From positions 1-64,000 of the forward strand of contig NZ_JBPYCR010000015.1 in assembly GCF_051846915.1 (NCBI RefSeq): a stretch of 64,000 nt of DNA. The letters are read 5' to 3'. Below are positions 8,523 to 17,124 of this stretch, piece after piece. The position numbers and the translations under genes are program-made. The stretch comes from JBPYCR01 sp051846915 (lineage in GTDB: Bacteria; Bacillota; Bacilli; Bacillales; Amphibacillaceae). Below the pieces are notes generated by a model. The model worked only from the letters and a program-made list of their open reading frames with translations, searched no databases and had not been told where the DNA came from. The stretch's first letter is position 1. Every line of letters begins with the position of its first letter.

Positions 8523-9899
8523 TTATTTCCCTAAACAAAATTGAGAAAAGAGTTGATCAATTAATCCATCACTTGCCGTATCGCCAATGATTTCCCCTAG
8601 AATCTCCCACGTACGGGTTACATCAATTTGTACAATATCCAGAGGCATATCAAGATCCAAGCCTTCCATCGCATCGGTAAGTGATTGTTTTGCCTGCTTC
8701 AACAACTGGATATGCCTAACATTGGATACATACGTTAAATCACCTGTTTCGATATCACCTGCAAAAAAAAGTTTTGCCATTGCAGTTTCCAGTTCATCAA
8801 GACCTTCTTCTTGAAGAATTGATGTAGTAATTATTGCATGATTACCGGCAAGCTCTTTTATTTGATCAATATCCAGTCTTTGTTTTAAATCCGATTTATT
8901 TATAATGACGATATACGTTAAGTCGCTCATTGCTTGAAATATTGCCATATCGTCTTTAGTTAATTCTTCATTATAGTTCAGCATAAACAGAATCAAATCA
9001 GATTCCTTCAATATTTCTCTTGAACGCTCCACACCGATTTTTTCCACGATATCTTCTGTTTCACGAATCCCGGCTGTATCAACTAACCTCAGTGGAACGC
9101 CACGTACATTGACATATTCCTCTATCGTATCTCGAGTCGTTCCAGGAACGTCTGTTACGATTGCTTTATTTTCTTGGACAAACGCATTCATTAATGATGA
9201 TTTACCTACGTTCGGTCGACCAATAATGGCTGTTTTTAAACCTTCCCGCAATATCTTTCCTTGTTCTGCCACTTGTAAAAGCTTTTCAATTTCTTCATAA
9301 ACTTCCTTTGTTTTCACTTTCATCAACTCTTGTGACATTTCTTCCACATCATCATATTCCGGATAATCAATATTTACTTCTACGTGTGCAACAGTTTCCA
9401 ACAAATTTTGACGTAGACGACCAATAAGTCGGGACAGACGACCATCCATTTGATGTAGCGCAACATTCATCGCTTTATCCGTTTTCGCCCGAATCATATC
9501 CATAACCGCTTCTGCTTGTGACAGATCAATTCGTCCGTTTAAAAATGCTCGCTTCGTAAATTCTCCCGGTTCAGCCATGCGCACGTCCTTTTGAAGTACA
9601 ATTTCTAGCACACGATTTACGGAAACAAGTCCGCCGTGGCAATTAATTTCCACAACATCTTCTCTTGTAAATGTTTTCGGTGCCTTCATGACCGATACCA
9701 TTACTTCTTCTGCCAGTTCATTTGTTAATGGATCCATTATTTTTCCATAATGAAACGTATGAGAAGGAGCATTGGTTAAATCTTGTCCTTGAAAAATGTC
9801 ATTCGCAATAGCAATTGCTCTTTCACCACTCAGCCGAACAATCGCTATTGCCCCTTCCCCCAACGGTGTTGATATCGCAGCAATCGTATCAGTATCCAT
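8523..9899 (-). CDS. mnmE: tRNA modification GTPase MnmE (TrmE/ThdF)
   Basis: A 458-residue partner of MnmG. The N-terminal folate-binding domain begins DTIAAISTPLGEGAIAIVRL. The GTPase domain has G1 GRPNVGKSS, G2 PGTTRDT, G3 DTAGIR and G4 NKSD. The C-terminus is CLGK, with the catalytic cysteine of the usual CxGK ending. I chose ATG 9899 because GGAGGTG lies 7 bases upstream; the earlier ATG overlaps that site. The upstream gap to jag is unusually long because two type A repeat units sit there. Confidence 0.96.
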   Translation of the reverse strand: MDTDTIAAISTPLGEGAIAIVRLSGERAIAIANDIFQGQDLTNAPSHTFHYGKIMDPLTNELAEEVMVSVMKAPKTFTREDVVEINCHGGLVSVNRVLEIVLQKDVRMAEPGEFTKRAFLNGRIDLSQAEAVMDMIRAKTDKAMNVALHQMDGRLSRLIGRLRQNLLETVAHVEVNIDYPEYDDVEEMSQELMKVKTKEVYEEIEKLLQVAEQGKILREGLKTAIIGRPNVGKSSLMNAFVQENKAIVTDVPGTTRDTIEEYVNVRGVPLRLVDTAGIRETEDIVEKIGVERSREILKESDLILFMLNYNEELTKDDMAIFQAMSDLTYIVIINKSDLKQRLDIDQIKELAGNHAIITTSILQEEGLDELETAMAKLFFAGDIETGDLTYVSNVRHIQLLKQAKQSLTDAMEGLDLDMPLDIVQIDVTRTWEILGEIIGDTASDGLIDQLFSQFCLGK

Positions 9900-9915
9900 T
9901 CCTTTCACCTCCATA

Positions 9916-10274
9916 AAGAAAAGCGCAAGCGCCCTGCCTAGAAACGTAGCGACTGCGCCAGCTCAAAGCTGGTGGTTCGATGTCGCCACGCAAAGTGGCG
10001 GTTTTAATCGAACATTCCCATACCCTAAGATAAAGGAATCATGCCCCTGCAAAAGGGGTATGCCGACGTTGGCGCGGGAGGCCGTGTTTAGTCGGCCCTC
10101 CTTTGTCTTACCGAATAGATGATGACTTTCACCCGAGGGCATAAGGGCGACTAAGCCTCTGTCTAAAGCCAATCGGCAAGTCTTCTTTATCGCAAGGCGC
10201 TGCAGGAAGTCGCCTAGTTTCTGGGCGCTTAAGCTAGACAGCTACACGAAAAATTTTATACATTCTTATCTTTT
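9916..10274 (+). repeat. Type A structured repeat, long variant
   Basis: It starts AAAGAAAAGCGCAAGCG and ends TTAAGCTAGACAGCTACAC plus the common tail. The body is longer than in other copies and carries several hairpins, for example CGCCACGCAAAGTGGCG, GCCCCTGCAAAAGGGG and GGAGGCCG...CGGCCCTCC. The 69-codon minus-strand frame across it is not a credible gene. A second unit follows without a gap. Confidence 0.8.
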
Positions 10275-10494
10275 AAGAAAAGCGCAAGCGGCCCGGTCAG
10301 CCTCAGGCATAGCTTAAGCAAAAAATCGTAGTGGCGTTATTGCCACGATGAATTATTGCTTAAGACATCGAGGGGCTGGACTGGCAGGCTTACAATGCCA
10401 GGTCCTGGGACTGTAGCTACGCTTTCGTCCCACCGAAAACATTTGTACGTCGAAGCTAGACAGCTATGCACAAAACTTTATACTTTCTAACCTA
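10275..10494 (+). repeat. Type A structured repeat, tandem neighbour
   Basis: It begins AAGAAAAGCGCAAGCGG directly at the tail of the preceding unit. The centre has nested inverted repeats: GCTTAAGCAA pairs with TTGCTTAAG around GTGGC/GCCAC. It ends CGAAGCTAGACAGCTATGCA and TATACTTTCTAACCT. Confidence 0.85.
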
Positions 10495-10594
10495 TATATA
10501 AGGTAATTTGTCTAAGATTGTTTTATCTTATTAAATCAATTATTTTTCCAGTCACTAACAAACAAGAATATCATAATTCAACAAAAAAATAAAG

Positions 10595-10694
10595 TTATCC
10601 ACAATGTGAATGATTAATTATTTAATTGTTGTATCATGCTGCATTATCCACATGTGAATCATTATATCTCCTATAATATCTACTTTTATACACA
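10595..10694. other. DnaA-box cluster between jag and mnmE
   Basis: Three boxes match TTATNCACA exactly: TTATCCACA at 10595 and 10644 and TTATACACA at 10686. TGTGAATGA (10605) and TGTGAATCA (10653) are one mismatch from an inverted box. From memory, B. subtilis has a DnaA-binding cluster at the equivalent jag-thdF position that helps control initiation, so this looks conserved. Confidence 0.8.
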
Positions 10695-10717
10695 TAACCC
10701 CTCGTATAGAAAAATAA

Positions 10718-10746
10718 ATAAAAAACCTTGGTTTCCCAAGGTTTAA
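10718..10746 (-). terminator. Terminator of the rpmH-rnpA-yidC-jag operon
   Basis: AAACCTTGG (10723-10731) pairs with CCAAGGTTT (10736-10744). On the minus strand the stem is followed by TTTATTTATTTTT, just past the jag stop. Confidence 0.85.
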
Positions 10747-10761
10747 CAAAAAGTAAATTAT

Positions 10762-11376
10762 TTATGATGGTTTTATTACAATATGACGATGCGGTTCTTT
10801 ACCATCGGAATATGTGGAAACAGCTTTATTAGTTTGCAGTGCGCTATGAATTATTTTTCTTTCAAAAGCCGGCATGGGCTCCAGCGCAACTTTATTATTT
10901 AAACGGGTTGCTTTTTCCGCCATTTTCCCCGCTAATGTTTCTAACGTTTCCCTTCTCCGTTTACGGTAACCTTCTGCATCCAACGTGACTGTATAAAATT
11001 GTTTTGCATCTTTATTCACTACGAGGTGCACCAAATACTGCAAGGCATTAAGTGTCTGTCCTCGCTTACCAATGAGTAAAGCAATTTTATCTCCACTTAA
11101 TTCAAATGTCACTTGTTTCTCTTTAACAGTTGTTTTTATTTCTACAGTTACACCCATATTTTTTGCTACATTTGTAATATAAGCTTCTGTTTCTTCTATA
11201 CTATTTTTTGCAAGTTTTACTTTCACTACTGCACGTGATCCGAATAAGCCCAAAAAACCCTTTTTCCCGCCATCAATAACTTGAATATCTACTTGGTCTC
11301 TCGTTGTGTTTAACTGCTCTAATGCTGACTGGACTGCTTCTTCCAACGTTTGTCCACTAGCAGTTACTTCTCTCAC
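10762..11376 (-). CDS. jag: RNA-binding protein Jag (KhpB/EloR)
   Basis: A 204-residue RNA-binding protein, linked in other Firmicutes to cell elongation as a partner of KhpA. The Jag_N domain spans about residues 1-50 (TASGQTLEEAVQSALEQL; KKGFLGLFGS). A type II KH domain follows (LIGKRGQTLNALQYLVHLV), then a C-terminal R3H domain (RRETLETLAGKMAEKATR and the MPAFERKIIHSAL segment). The start is GTG in GTGA, a 4-base overlap with the yidC stop, so translation is coupled. It is the last gene of its operon, with a terminator after it. Confidence 0.95.
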   Translation of the reverse strand: MREVTASGQTLEEAVQSALEQLNTTRDQVDIQVIDGGKKGFLGLFGSRAVVKVKLAKNSIEETEAYITNVAKNMGVTVEIKTTVKEKQVTFELSGDKIALLIGKRGQTLNALQYLVHLVVNKDAKQFYTVTLDAEGYRKRRRETLETLAGKMAEKATRLNNKVALEPMPAFERKIIHSALQTNKAVSTYSDGKEPHRHIVIKPS

Positions 11377-12137
11377 TTTTCGTCTCCTCCTGTACCGGCA
11401 TTCTTCATCATTGGTTTACGAATTAACATCGTTTGGCCAACCATAAATATATTACCTACAACCCAATATAATGCTAAAGCTGCAGGGAAGAAAAATGCAA
11501 AAACAGTGATCATAATCGGCATGACATAAAGCATGGCTACCATTTGAGGATTCTGTGCAGCAGGACTGCCCGCCATCATAAGCTTCTGCTGTAAAAATGT
11601 AGCAGCTCCCGCAATGATTGGGAGTATATAATCCGGTGAGTCAAGTGCAAACCATAAAAAGGTATGGCCAGATATTTCATCTGTACGCATAATTGCATGA
11701 TACATCGCTATTAAAATCGGCATTTGCACAAATATCGGCAAACAACCAGCAAGCGGATTAACACCGTGATGCTTAAATAAAGCCATTGTCTCTTGCTGTA
11801 ATTTTTGTTGAGTATTCGCATCTTTGGAGCTATATTTCTTTTGAATTTCTTTTAACTCTGGTTGAATATCCTGCATCGCTTTTGAACTTTTCAACTGCTT
11901 TATATTCAATGGTAAAAGCAGAAGACGTGCCATTATTGTTACAACAACAATCGATAAACCAAAATCATCATTAAATAAATCCGCAAAATAAAGTATCACT
12001 TGCGACATGGGATACACAAAATACGTATTCCAAATTCCGGTACTTTCGCTATTAATTGGTTCATTAATGTCCATACATCCGGAAAGCAGGACTAGTAAAC
12101 CAATTAAGGTCAAAATAAAAAAGACCTTTTTACGCAA
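11373..12137 (-). CDS. yidC: Membrane protein insertase YidC (SpoIIIJ)
   Basis: A 254-residue insertase of the Oxa1/Alb3/YidC family. The N-terminus is a lipoprotein signal (LLVLLSGC; cysteine near residue 21). About five membrane segments follow, with the conserved cytoplasmic region LKSSKAMQDIQPELKEIQKK and the CLPIFVQMPILIAMYHAI segment. In B. subtilis SpoIIIJ is needed for sigma-G activation in the forespore. It starts with TTG after AGGAGGAAG at 7 bases. Neighbours rnpA and jag are standard. Confidence 0.95.
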   Translation of the reverse strand: MRKKVFFILTLIGLLVLLSGCMDINEPINSESTGIWNTYFVYPMSQVILYFADLFNDDFGLSIVVVTIMARLLLLPLNIKQLKSSKAMQDIQPELKEIQKKYSSKDANTQQKLQQETMALFKHHGVNPLAGCLPIFVQMPILIAMYHAIMRTDEISGHTFLWFALDSPDYILPIIAGAATFLQQKLMMAGSPAAQNPQMVAMLYVMPIMITVFAFFFPAALALYWVVGNIFMVGQTMLIRKPMMKNAGTGGDEK

Positions 12138-12306
12138 ACCAACTTCCTCCTAACATTGGCAACATTTTGCCATCGTAAATCGAAATCGTAATTTTATTTA
12201 AAGATAGTATTCAAAAATCCGACAAAAATCGCTTTGACCTTTTTTGGATTGAATATCTTTATAAATCTTATCTTCCTCTTTAAACATACTCTTTATATGT
12301 AAATTA

Positions 12307-12648
12307 TTATTTATTTTTTAACCTAGTTTTAAATAATAGATGCGAAAGGCTCTTTTTTATGTGATGAAAGTTCATATCTACTGTAGGGTGACGAGCAATA
12401 ATTACAATATTGACTGTTGGTTTAATTTCGTCCTCTAATTCATGAAAGGCCTGTCGTAAATAGCGTTTTATTCGATTTCTTGTAACCGCATTCCCTAATT
12501 TTTTCCCTACAGACAGACCAATGCGGAAATGATCCTGATCAGGCTTATCCATATAATAAATCACGAGTTGCCGATTGGCAAACGAATTTCCATGCTGTAA
12601 AACATATTGGAATTCTTCATTTCGCTTAATTCGATACGTTTTTTTCAA
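12307..12648 (-). CDS. rnpA: Ribonuclease P protein component
   Basis: A 113-residue basic protein that binds the RNase P RNA and helps remove 5' leaders from pre-tRNA. The family signature is present: RIGLSVGKK and LGNAVTRNRIKRYLRQ. It starts with TTG 8-9 bases after GGTGAT. It lies downstream of rpmH, with a terminator-like hairpin between them that probably lowers rnpA relative to the ribosomal protein. Confidence 0.95.
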   Translation of the reverse strand: MKKTYRIKRNEEFQYVLQHGNSFANRQLVIYYMDKPDQDHFRIGLSVGKKLGNAVTRNRIKRYLRQAFHELEDEIKPTVNIVIIARHPTVDMNFHHIKKSLSHLLFKTRLKNK

Positions 12649-12757
12649 CTATATCACCAACAATTTCCATGTACATCCTTGCTCGTTCGTTTTTCTACTA
12701 TTTTACCCTTTTATTTTACTTTCTAAATGTTAAAACGATATGGAAAGTAAAATAAAG

Positions 12758-12793
12758 TGGAAAAAGACCACTGAGAAAACTATTCAGTGGCCT
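12758..12793 (-). terminator. Attenuating hairpin between rpmH and rnpA
   Basis: On the minus strand CCACTGAATAGTTTTCTCAGTGG is a 7-bp stem-loop (arms CCACTGA/TCAGTGG) followed by TCTTTTT. It touches the rpmH stop codon. It may allow partial read-through into rnpA. Confidence 0.7.
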
Positions 12794-12926
12794 ATGCTGA
12801 TAATACTTTTCGTCCCTTGCTACGACGACGAGCCAAAACTTTGCGCCCGTTTTTCGTACTCATTCGAGAGCGAAAACCGTGTACTTTTTTCCTTTTGCGA
12901 GTATTCGGTTGAAATGTTCTTTTCAT
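12792..12926 (-). CDS. rpmH: 50S ribosomal protein L34
   Basis: A 44-residue, very basic protein that begins MKRTFQPNTRKRKKVHGFR and ends RRRSKGRKVLSA, the universal L34 sequence. GGGAGGTG lies 8 bases before the ATG. It is the first gene of the leftward operon that starts beside oriC and is too short to be found by size-filtered gene calling. Confidence 0.98.
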   Translation of the reverse strand: MKRTFQPNTRKRKKVHGFRSRMSTKNGRKVLARRRSKGRKVLSA

Positions 12927-13113
12927 TGATCATGCACCTCCCTAAGGATTAAAACATAGAAAATGCAGTTGCTCTATATAAATAAACCCTCATTTTCCTT
13001 AATCATTAAGCCTTTCTATATCATATTATACTTTATAAAATAAATAAAATATATACGACGTAAACATTCTTGATAATTATACGTAAAATACATAGCAACT
13101 GTCAACTCCCATT

Positions 13114-13485
13114 TTATCAACAGTCCGAACTTCGTTTCAATCTAAAATTTATCAACAACCTAATTAGTATATGATTCTGCCTTTAGAATTATTCACAGTA
13201 ATTATCGACAAGTTTTGCACAAAATCATAGGCTGTTGATAAAAAATGTCTACATTCCGCGAATTATGTGGACAAGTGTAAAATACAATTGCAATACCGCG
13301 GTTTATTTGGTATTATTATTATGTTTTAGTGTGTTAATAAGTCTGTTTAATTTTGTAATTACCCACAGCCTGTGGATAAACTGTTAGTAATTATTCACCT
13401 CTTGTTGAAACACTTATCCCCATTTTCGTGGATAATGTTAATAATTCGCTTTAACCTTGTTTGTCCCTTATTATTTTTATACACA
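13114..13485. other. oriC: oriC upstream DnaA-box region (rpmH-dnaA interval)
   Basis: The 766-base rpmH-dnaA gap holds many DnaA boxes. Matches or near-matches to TTATNCACA: TTATCAACA at 13114 and 13149, TTATTCACA at 13189, TTATCGACA at 13202, TGTTGATAA at 13233, TTACCCACA at 13359, TGTGGATAA at 13371, TTATTCACC at 13391, TTATCCCCA at 13414, CGTGGATAA at 13427 and TTATACACA at 13477. This corresponds to the upstream half of the bipartite Bacillus origin; it also overlaps the dnaA promoter area and so probably mediates autorepression. Confidence 0.93.
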
Positions 13486-13692
13486 GGTTATTTTCAAATC
13501 TATTACCCTTTTGTTTATTTAAAATCCAGGTAAGATAATATAAATAGTAATTATAATAAGTCCATGAACATATACCGTCACGTGTACATTCATAGCCATT
13601 TCATCTTCCTCATAAGCAAACAATTATGAAAGATTGAGAGAGGCTTTTTATACCTTTCATTTTATTGATTATGATAAAAAGGTGGAATCACT

Positions 13693-15051
13693 TTGCAAAA
13701 TATTGAAGAGTTGTGGTTGGAAGCACTCAAAAAAGTAGAAAAAAAAATAAGTAAACCGAGCTTTGAAACATGGTTAAAAAATACAAAGGCTTCCAACCTT
13801 GAAGGGGATACCCTTATTGTATCTGTACCAAATGAATTCGCAAAAGACTGGTTGGAAGGGAGATATACCGAACTAATCTCCGATATATTATACGAATTAA
13901 CAGGCGCTCATTTAAACGCCAAATTTGTTATTCCAGAAACAGGAGAAATAAAGGAAAAAGAAAGTACAAAGGAAGCAAAAGATGAAGCAAGGAAACAGTC
14001 ACAACAGGAAACTCAATCACAGCGCACGATGTTAAACCCGAAGTATACTTTCGACACATTCGTTATCGGTACTGGGAACCGTTTTGCTCACGCAGCATCT
14101 CTAGCAGTTGCCGAAGCACCCGCTAAGTCATACAACCCTCTTTTTATATACGGTGGAGTAGGACTTGGAAAAACCCATTTAATGCATGCGATCGGACATT
14201 ATGTTCAAGAACACAATCCACGTGCAAATGTTGTTTATTTATCATCGGAAAAATTTACAAATGAATTTATTAATTCCATTATGGATAATAGAGCAGGAAA
14301 TTTTCGCAATAAATATCGAAATGTAGACGTATTACTTATTGATGATATCCAGTTTCTAGCGGGAAAAGAACAAACTCAGGAAGAATTCTTTCATACTTTT
14401 AACACACTACATGAAGAAAGCAAACAAATTATTATTTCCAGTGACCGGCCACCAAAAGAAATACCAACGTTGGAAGATCGTCTGCGCTCTCGATTTGAGT
14501 GGGGATTGATAACGGATATAACGCCTCCTGATTTAGAAACAAGAATCGCTATTTTAACAAAAAAAGCAAAAGCAGAAGGGCTCATCGACATCCCAAACGA
14601 AGTAATGCTTTATATTGCGAATCAAATAGATACAAATATTCGCGAGCTGGAGGGCGCCTTAATTCGTGTCGTTGCCTATTCTTCCCTTATTAATCAAGAT
14701 ATTGACACGGCGCTTGCGGTTGATGCGTTAAAGGATATTATTCCAAACAACCGTCCAAAAAAGATTACGGTCATCGATATACAGGAAGCTGTTGGGGAAA
14801 AATATGCGGTAAAGCTTGAAGATTTCTTAGCAAAAAAACGAACAAAATCAATCGCCTTTCCAAGACAAATAGCGATGTATTTAGCAAGAGAACTAACGGA
14901 TCTATCATTGCCTAAAATAGGAGAAGAGTTCGGCGGTCGTGATCATACAACTGTCATTCATGCCCATACAAAGATAAGCAAAACGCTTGATAGTGATGAA
15001 ACATTGTCTATCGAACTTGAAGAAATAAAAGAAAAGTTAAATAGTCTATAA
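13693..15051 (+). CDS. dnaA: Replication initiator DnaA
   Basis: A 452-residue AAA+ initiator that binds TTATNCACA boxes and unwinds oriC. Domain I (about 1-80) contacts helicase loaders and regulators. A short linker rich in Lys, Glu and Gln follows (about 85-115). The AAA+ domain has Walker A GGVGLGKTH and Walker B LLIDDIQF; domain IV ends with the DNA-binding signature GGRDHTTVIHAHTKI. The start is TTG, 6-8 bases after AAGGTGG, and LQNIEELWLEALKK matches family N-termini. It is flanked on both sides by DnaA boxes. Confidence 0.98.
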   Translation: MQNIEELWLEALKKVEKKISKPSFETWLKNTKASNLEGDTLIVSVPNEFAKDWLEGRYTELISDILYELTGAHLNAKFVIPETGEIKEKESTKEAKDEARKQSQQETQSQRTMLNPKYTFDTFVIGTGNRFAHAASLAVAEAPAKSYNPLFIYGGVGLGKTHLMHAIGHYVQEHNPRANVVYLSSEKFTNEFINSIMDNRAGNFRNKYRNVDVLLIDDIQFLAGKEQTQEEFFHTFNTLHEESKQIIISSDRPPKEIPTLEDRLRSRFEWGLITDITPPDLETRIAILTKKAKAEGLIDIPNEVMLYIANQIDTNIRELEGALIRVVAYSSLINQDIDTALAVDALKDIIPNNRPKKITVIDIQEAVGEKYAVKLEDFLAKKRTKSIAFPRQIAMYLARELTDLSLPKIGEEFGGRDHTTVIHAHTKISKTLDSDETLSIELEEIKEKLNSL

Positions 15052-15060
15052 ATATCAACA

Positions 15061-15160
15061 TGTGAATAACGTGAAAAACACAGCAAAGTTACACACAACT
15101 TATCTACATGTGGAAAACTTTATGTAAGAGTCGTTTAATACCGTTATCCACATACACACA
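15061..15160. other. oriC: oriC downstream DnaA boxes (dnaA-dnaN interval)
   Basis: Boxes or near-boxes: TGTGAATAA at 15061, TTATCTACA at 15100, TGTGGAAAA at 15109, TTATCCACA at 15144 and a weaker one, ATACACACA, at 15152-15160. The last two adjoin the unwinding element, as boxes 6 and 7 do in B. subtilis. Confidence 0.92.
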
Positions 15161-15215
15161 GGCCCTAGTACTATTACTACTATATTAATAATAATAATAT
15201 AATATATGAATTCCA
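15161..15215 (+). other. DNA unwinding element with DnaA-trios
   Basis: After the last DnaA boxes come a GC-rich spacer (GGCCC) and the trinucleotide run TAGTACTATTACTACTATAT. Then follows an AT-only stretch (TTAATAATAATAATATAATA). This is the order of the B. subtilis basal unwinding system: DnaA box, GC clamp, DnaA-trios, AT-rich DUE. Melting should start here, just upstream of dnaN. Confidence 0.9.
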
Positions 15216-15233
15216 AATAAGGAGGATTCATTC

Positions 15234-16370
15234 ATGAAATTCATTATTCAACGGTCCTATTTACAAAAAAGTATTCAGGACGTTACAAAAGCTATTTCAA
15301 CAAGAACTGTCATCCCAATCTTGACTGGCATGAAAATAGAAGCTAAACAACAAGGTATAACATTAACAGGTAGCGACTCTGATATTTCTATTCAATCGAT
15401 TATTCCAGCTGAAGAAAATGGAGAAATTATCGTTGATAAAATAGAAGAAGGTAGCGTTGTTTTACAAGTGCCTTACTTTCCCGAAATTGTGCGCAAACTT
15501 CCTGAATCTATGGTGGAAATAGAAGTTGACAACCAATTAATAGTAACGATTCGCTCCGGAAAAGCTGTATTTACATTGAATGGTCAGCACAGTGAGGAGT
15601 ATCCACAGCTGCCAAAATTTCAAACAGAAGAAAGCTTTGAAATTCAAGCGGATTTATTAAAACATTTAATTAAACAAACTGCCTTTGCTGTTTCAACAAT
15701 GGAAACCAGGCCTATTCTTACAGGAATAAACATTAAGCTGAGTGAAAATAATTTAAGCTTTACTGCAACGGATAGTCATCGACTCGCTTCAAGAAACGTG
15801 CCTATTCAGGAAACAGACCTGCAGTTTTCAAGTATTGTTGTACCTGGAAAGAGCGTTAATGAATTGAATAAAATATTGCATGATTCCGAAGAAATTGTCG
15901 AAATAAGTTTGATGAACAATCAAATACTATTTCATACAAAGAACTTATATTTTCTTTCCAGATTACTCGACGGTAATTATCCGGAAACATCCCGATTGAT
16001 TCCAAATGAAAGTAAAACAGTTATTCATGTACATACGAAAGAATTATTAAGCACAATTGACAGGGCTTCGTTACTTTCCAAGGACGAGAATAATGTCGTT
16101 CAATTGGAAACAAAAGACAACTCCATTATCGAAATTACGAGTCAGTCACCGGAGATTGGAAACGTCTCTGAAGAAGTTAAAGCCCAATCGATTGATGGTG
16201 AAGATTTAAAAATTTCGTTTAGCTCAAAATATATGCTCGATGCGTTGAAGGCAATTGAATGCGAAGAAGTAAAAATTAACTTTACCGGAGCGATGCGACC
16301 ATTTATCATTACACCGGCACAAGAGGATACCACCGTTCTCCAGTTGATTCTCCCAGTACGAACATTTTAA
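15234..16370 (+). CDS. dnaN: DNA polymerase III beta subunit (sliding clamp)
   Basis: A 378-residue processivity clamp, built of three repeated clamp domains of about 120 residues, forming a ring dimer on DNA. The N-terminus MKFIIQRSYLQKSIQDVTKA and the C-terminus ending in LILPVRTF are typical; TATDSHRLASR is a well conserved family segment. An AAGGAGG site is 8 bases upstream. The dnaA-dnaN spacing and orientation are standard. A type A repeat unit begins 15 bases after the stop. Confidence 0.98.
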   Translation: MKFIIQRSYLQKSIQDVTKAISTRTVIPILTGMKIEAKQQGITLTGSDSDISIQSIIPAEENGEIIVDKIEEGSVVLQVPYFPEIVRKLPESMVEIEVDNQLIVTIRSGKAVFTLNGQHSEEYPQLPKFQTEESFEIQADLLKHLIKQTAFAVSTMETRPILTGINIKLSENNLSFTATDSHRLASRNVPIQETDLQFSSIVVPGKSVNELNKILHDSEEIVEISLMNNQILFHTKNLYFLSRLLDGNYPETSRLIPNESKTVIHVHTKELLSTIDRASLLSKDENNVVQLETKDNSIIEITSQSPEIGNVSEEVKAQSIDGEDLKISFSSKYMLDALKAIECEEVKINFTGAMRPFIITPAQEDTTVLQLILPVRTF

Positions 16371-16384
16371 AGCGGGGAATAATT

Positions 16385-16538
16385 AAGAAAAGCGCAAGCG
16401 CCCTGGTCAGCCCCGACAAGCTTAAGCAAGAAATCGTAGTGGCGGTTTTTGCCACGAAGAGTTATTGCTTAAGACCTCGAGGGGATGGGCGCTTAAGCTA
16501 GACAGCTATGAACAAAATTTTATACTTTCTGACCTTTT
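16385..16538 (+). repeat. Type A structured repeat, compact form
   Basis: It begins AAGAAAAGCGCAAGCGCC and ends GGGCGCTTAAGCTAGACAG followed by the tail TATACTTTCTGACCTTTT. Nested inverted repeats give a long hairpin: GCGCCC/GGGCGC, CCCC/GGGG, GCTTAAGCAA/TTGCTTAAG and GTGGC/GCCAC. It is the clearest example of the family and lies between the dnaN stop and its terminator. Confidence 0.88.
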
Positions 16539-16546
16539 CAATAAAG

Positions 16547-16588
16547 AAAAGCAGTTCTTTGGAGATATAGCGAAGAACTGCTTTTTTC
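16547..16588 (+). terminator. Terminator downstream of dnaN
   Basis: AAAAGCAGTTCTT pairs with AAGAACTGCTTTTTT across a 12-base loop. The 10-bp stem and T-run make a strong Rho-independent terminator, placed after the repeat unit. Confidence 0.9.
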
Positions 16589-16863
16589 TTATTTGATCTT
16601 TATTCAAAAAAGCAGTTTATAGGCAATTTAAGCGATAATTTAATAAATAAGGGTATTACCTTTCCTAAACGACAAAACTTTAGTAAAATAGGAATATAGA
16701 TGATTTAACCTATGTATCGTTTTTTTATCACTTATTAACGGGTTTAAATAATCCCATCTCAGATGGAGCATTAACTATACGGAAATCTTCAGTCCACTAC
16801 TGAAGATCAAAGCGATTTTAACCAGATGTTTTGAACAATCTCTGTAAGGAATATGGTGATAAA

Positions 16864-17082
16864 ATGGAAAGAGTCCCTATAGATACTGCATATATCACGT
16901 TGGGTCAATTAATAAAGTTAGTAAATATCTTTGAATCCGGCGGCATGATTAAAGGGTTTTTACACGATCATGGCGTACATGTGAATGGGGAATTAGAACA
17001 ACGTCGTGGAAGGAAACTATACCCCAACGATGTGGTTGATATCGGAGAAGCCGGCAAATTCATTGTTGTAAAAGAAGAATAA
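16864..17082 (+). CDS. yaaA: S4 RNA-binding domain protein YaaA
   Basis: A 72-residue protein formed almost wholly of one S4 RNA-binding domain (ITLGQLIKLVNIFESGG and NGELEQRRGRKLYPNDVVDI). The B. subtilis YaaA (RlbA) homologue is of equal size and lies at the same place before recF; it has been linked to ribosome assembly. The start at ATG 16864 is chosen by comparison with the family (MERVPIDTAYITLGQ); an in-frame start 11 codons earlier would add unconserved residues. The preceding 275 bases after the dnaN terminator hold no gene. Confidence 0.9.
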   Translation: MERVPIDTAYITLGQLIKLVNIFESGGMIKGFLHDHGVHVNGELEQRRGRKLYPNDVVDIGEAGKFIVVKEE

Positions 17083-17124
17083 CAACATGCATACGATAAA
17101 TAGGTGCAAAAATGAGGAATCTGC

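Noticed and set aside
9963..10172. 69-codon minus-strand frame
   Set aside because: It lies wholly inside a structured type A repeat, has no ribosome-binding site and is explained by the hairpin sequence.
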